Positions 15,736 to 17,605 of a stretch of 17,605 bases of DNA are shown piece by piece. A model generated the notes under the pieces. The model saw only the letters and a list, made by a program, of their open reading frames with translations. It was not told the origin of the DNA and did no database searches. The DNA is from Alphaproteobacteria bacterium (lineage in GTDB: Bacteria > Pseudomonadota > Alphaproteobacteria > Rhizobiales > Devosiaceae). The DNA lies in assembly GCA_018820005.1 (NCBI GenBank), contig JAHJOS010000538.1:1-17605 (forward strand), read 5' to 3'. The position numbers and the translations under genes were made by a program. Numbering within the stretch: the stretch's first letter is position 1; every line of letters begins with the position of its first letter.

Positions 15736-17605
15736 CCTATTCCAATCCCCTCTCGTCCAAGCTGGGCCTGCTGGACGACGATCTGAAGATGGAAGGCAAA
15801 CTGCTCCGGCTGTGTGCCGATCTCGAGCAGAAGATCCTGACCCCCATCGCCGATGCCCCCTTCCAGTGGCATGTGCAGCGCGCCGATGTGACGGCCGAAG
15901 CCGCACTCGCCGACGACTGGCGCGCCTGGGAACAGTTTGGCAGCCATTCGGTCTGGGCCAAGAAGCAGGGTCACACCTGGTTCGCCGCCGAGGTCGAGGT
16001 GCCCGCTGCCGCAGCCGGCAAGACGCTGGTGCTCAAGTTCACCAGCCAGTGGCAGGACCGTCCGGGTTCCACCGATCCGCAATGCCTGGCCTATCTCGAT
16101 GGCAAGATCGCCCAGGCGCTCGACGGCAACCACACCGAACTGGTCATCGAACGCAAGGCCAAGCCGGGTAGCAAGCACACCCTTCTGGTCAACGCCTTCA
16201 CCTTCTTTGATCGCCCGCTGGTGGGCTTCAAGGTCGAGTTCTTCACGCGTAACGAGCGCGCCGAAAAGCTCTACTACGACCTGATGACGCCGCTCGAAGT
16301 GGCTGTGCGGCTGCAGCAACAGGATTCGCGCCGCCATGCCATCCTGGCCATCGTCGAGCGGGCACTGCGCGCGCTCGATCGCCGCGACGGCAATGTCGAG
16401 GGACTTGAGGCCTCGCTGGGCGCTGCCGAGAAGATCGCCGCCGAAGTCTACGCCCTGGTTGATACCGAAACCCAGCCGCAGATCACTGCGGTCGGCTCCA
16501 CCCATCTCGACGTGGGCTGGCTCTGGCGCGTCATGCACACCCGCGACAAGACCGGTCGGTCCTTCGCCACGGTGCTCAACCTGATGGAAGAGTACCCCGA
16601 ATTTGTCTTCATGTATAACCAGTCGGTGCTGTTCGACTTCATCAAGAAGGACTATCCCGAGCTCTGGACGCGGCTGCTCAAGCGCGTCAAATCCGGCCAG
16701 TTCGAGATCGAAGGCGCCATGTGGGTGGAGCCCGACGTCAATATCGTCTCCGGCGAATCCCTGGTCCGGCAGATCATGCGCGGCCGCCGCTTCCACCTGG
16801 AAAACTTCGGCGTGGACCCCAAGACCGTCTGGCTGCCCGATACCTTTGGCTATTCCGCCAACCTGCCCCAGGTGATGGACAAGTCCGGGCTGAAATATTT
16901 CGTCACCAGCAAGCTGAGCTGGAACGACACCGACCGCTTCCCCTATGACAGTTTCCATTGGCGCGGCATCGACGGCACCGTCACCAAGGCGCAGCTGATC
17001 ACCGCCCAGCGCTTTGAGAGCGAGCAGATCTTTACCACCTATAATGGTGATCTGTCGGTGTCCGAGACCATGGGCGCCTGGAAGCGCTACGAGCCCAAGG
17101 CCGCCCATGACGAGGTGGTGATGAGCTATGGCTATGGTGACGGCGGTGGCGGCCCCACCCGCGGCATGATCGAGCGTGGCATTCGCCTTGAGCGCGGCAT
17201 TCCCGGCGCGCCCCGCGTCAAGCTTGAAGGCATAGTGCCCTTCCTCGAACGCCTCGGCGCCCATATGGACGCCCCCGATTCACGCTTCCCAACCTGGAAT
17301 GGCGAACTCTACCTGCAGTATCACCGCGGCACGCTGACCTCGGTGGCCAAGAACAAAGCCAACAACCGCAATGCCGAGCGCAAGCTGCGCGAGCTGGAAT
17401 TCCTGGGCATGATGGCCCTGGCCCAAACTGGCGTCGCGTATCCGGTTGATATGCTCGCCCAGTTCTGGGAGCTGGTGCTGATCAATCAGTTCCACGACAT
17501 CCTGCCGGGCACCTCGATCCCCGAGGTCTATGCCGATAGCGACGCCGAATACGACCAGATCTTCTCGACCCTGAGCTCGCACAATGGCCCCTGGCACAAT
17601 GCGGC
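15732..17605 (+). CDS. GH38 alpha-mannosidase, C-terminus beyond the window
   Basis: Partial gene of at least 624 codons, open to the right edge. Glycoside hydrolase family 38 enzymes are Zn-dependent retaining alpha-mannosidases. The Zn-ligand block VGSTHLDVGWLWR gives H258 and D260. The nucleophile motif WLPDTFGYSANLPQ places the catalytic aspartate at D370. A further Zn ligand, H588, is in NQFHDILPGTSI. The N-terminal ~250 residues form the extra domain seen in the larger bacterial/fungal members. There is no signal peptide, so the enzyme should act in the cytoplasm on sugar imported by the preceding ABC system. GGAG seven bases before the ATG and the ATGA overlap with permease 2 support the start. 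GH38 enzymes normally need several hundred more residues (central and C-terminal beta domains), expected just past the edge. Specificity (alpha-1,2/1,3/1,6 or mannosylglycerate) cannot be told. Confidence 0.96.
   Translation, partial: MTYSNPLSSKLGLLDDDLKMEGKLLRLCADLEQKILTPIADAPFQWHVQRADVTAEAALADDWRAWEQFGSHSVWAKKQGHTWFAAEVEVPAAAAGKTLVLKFTSQWQDRPGSTDPQCLAYLDGKIAQALDGNHTELVIERKAKPGSKHTLLVNAFTFFDRPLVGFKVEFFTRNERAEKLYYDLMTPLEVAVRLQQQDSRRHAILAIVERALRALDRRDGNVEGLEASLGAAEKIAAEVYALVDTETQPQITAVGSTHLDVGWLWRVMHTRDKTGRSFATVLNLMEEYPEFVFMYNQSVLFDFIKKDYPELWTRLLKRVKSGQFEIEGAMWVEPDVNIVSGESLVRQIMRGRRFHLENFGVDPKTVWLPDTFGYSANLPQVMDKSGLKYFVTSKLSWNDTDRFPYDSFHWRGIDGTVTKAQLITAQRFESEQIFTTYNGDLSVSETMGAWKRYEPKAAHDEVVMSYGYGDGGGGPTRGMIERGIRLERGIPGAPRVKLEGIVPFLERLGAHMDAPDSRFPTWNGELYLQYHRGTLTSVAKNKANNRNAERKLRELEFLGMMALAQTGVAYPVDMLAQFWELVLINQFHDILPGTSIPEVYADSDAEYDQIFSTLSSHNGPWHNA

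Noticed and set aside
15675..17264. 529-codon open frame on the minus strand opposite the mannosidase
   Set aside because: The plus strand encodes a GH38 enzyme with all key motifs. The antisense frame is a product of GC-rich third positions and has low-complexity His/Gly/Asp/Leu composition with no recognisable domain.

Overview
The window reads as chromosomal DNA of a GC-rich alphaproteobacterium. A member of the Hyphomicrobiales, perhaps a Devosia relative, is my guess from protein style, codon usage and gene content, not a demonstrated assignment. There are no transposases, integrases, tRNA or rRNA genes and no CRISPR array. Three blocks can be supported: a complete kdp potassium-uptake operon on the minus strand (532-8416), a membrane-bound c-di-GMP turnover protein on the plus strand (8930-11176), and a sugar-uptake/alpha-mannosidase locus (11235 to the right edge).

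The kdp block runs right to left: a tiny membrane ORF at 8333-8416, kdpF, kdpA, kdpB, kdpC, kdpD, kdpE. KdpFABC is the high-affinity, ATP-driven K+ pump. KdpD/KdpE is the sensor kinase/response regulator pair that normally switches it on under K+ limitation or osmotic stress. The genes are tightly packed (kdpC-kdpD one base apart, kdpD-kdpE overlapping by ATGA), which suggests one transcript. The 27-codon ORF in front of kdpF has a TTG start and an SD that sits in a small hairpin. The ~500-base gap upstream (8417-8929), shared with the divergent GGDEF/EAL gene, holds several dyads and a perfect 12-bp palindrome but no gene I can support.

The GGDEF/EAL protein has two membrane segments flanking a CHASE4-like periplasmic sensor, a GGDEF domain with an AGDEF variant signature and no I-site, and an EAL domain with the expected catalytic residues. 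It may mainly degrade c-di-GMP.

The right-hand block is a sugar-catabolic locus. A LacI-family repressor (minus) is divergent from a CUT1-type ABC uptake system (binding protein, two permeases) followed by a GH38 alpha-mannosidase that runs off the window. Two near-identical TGCAACG(A/T)TGCA sites in the divergent promoter region are good candidate operators for the LacI protein. The binding-protein gene is separated from the permease genes by three consecutive stem-loops, and permease 1, permease 2 and the mannosidase are abutting or overlapping. No ATP-binding subunit is present inside the window. The likely scheme is that an alpha-mannoside is imported by the ABC system, hydrolysed in the cytoplasm by the GH38 enzyme, and that the sugar or a product releases the repressor. 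The first ~530 bases, downstream of kdpE, hold no gene I can support and may be decayed coding DNA.
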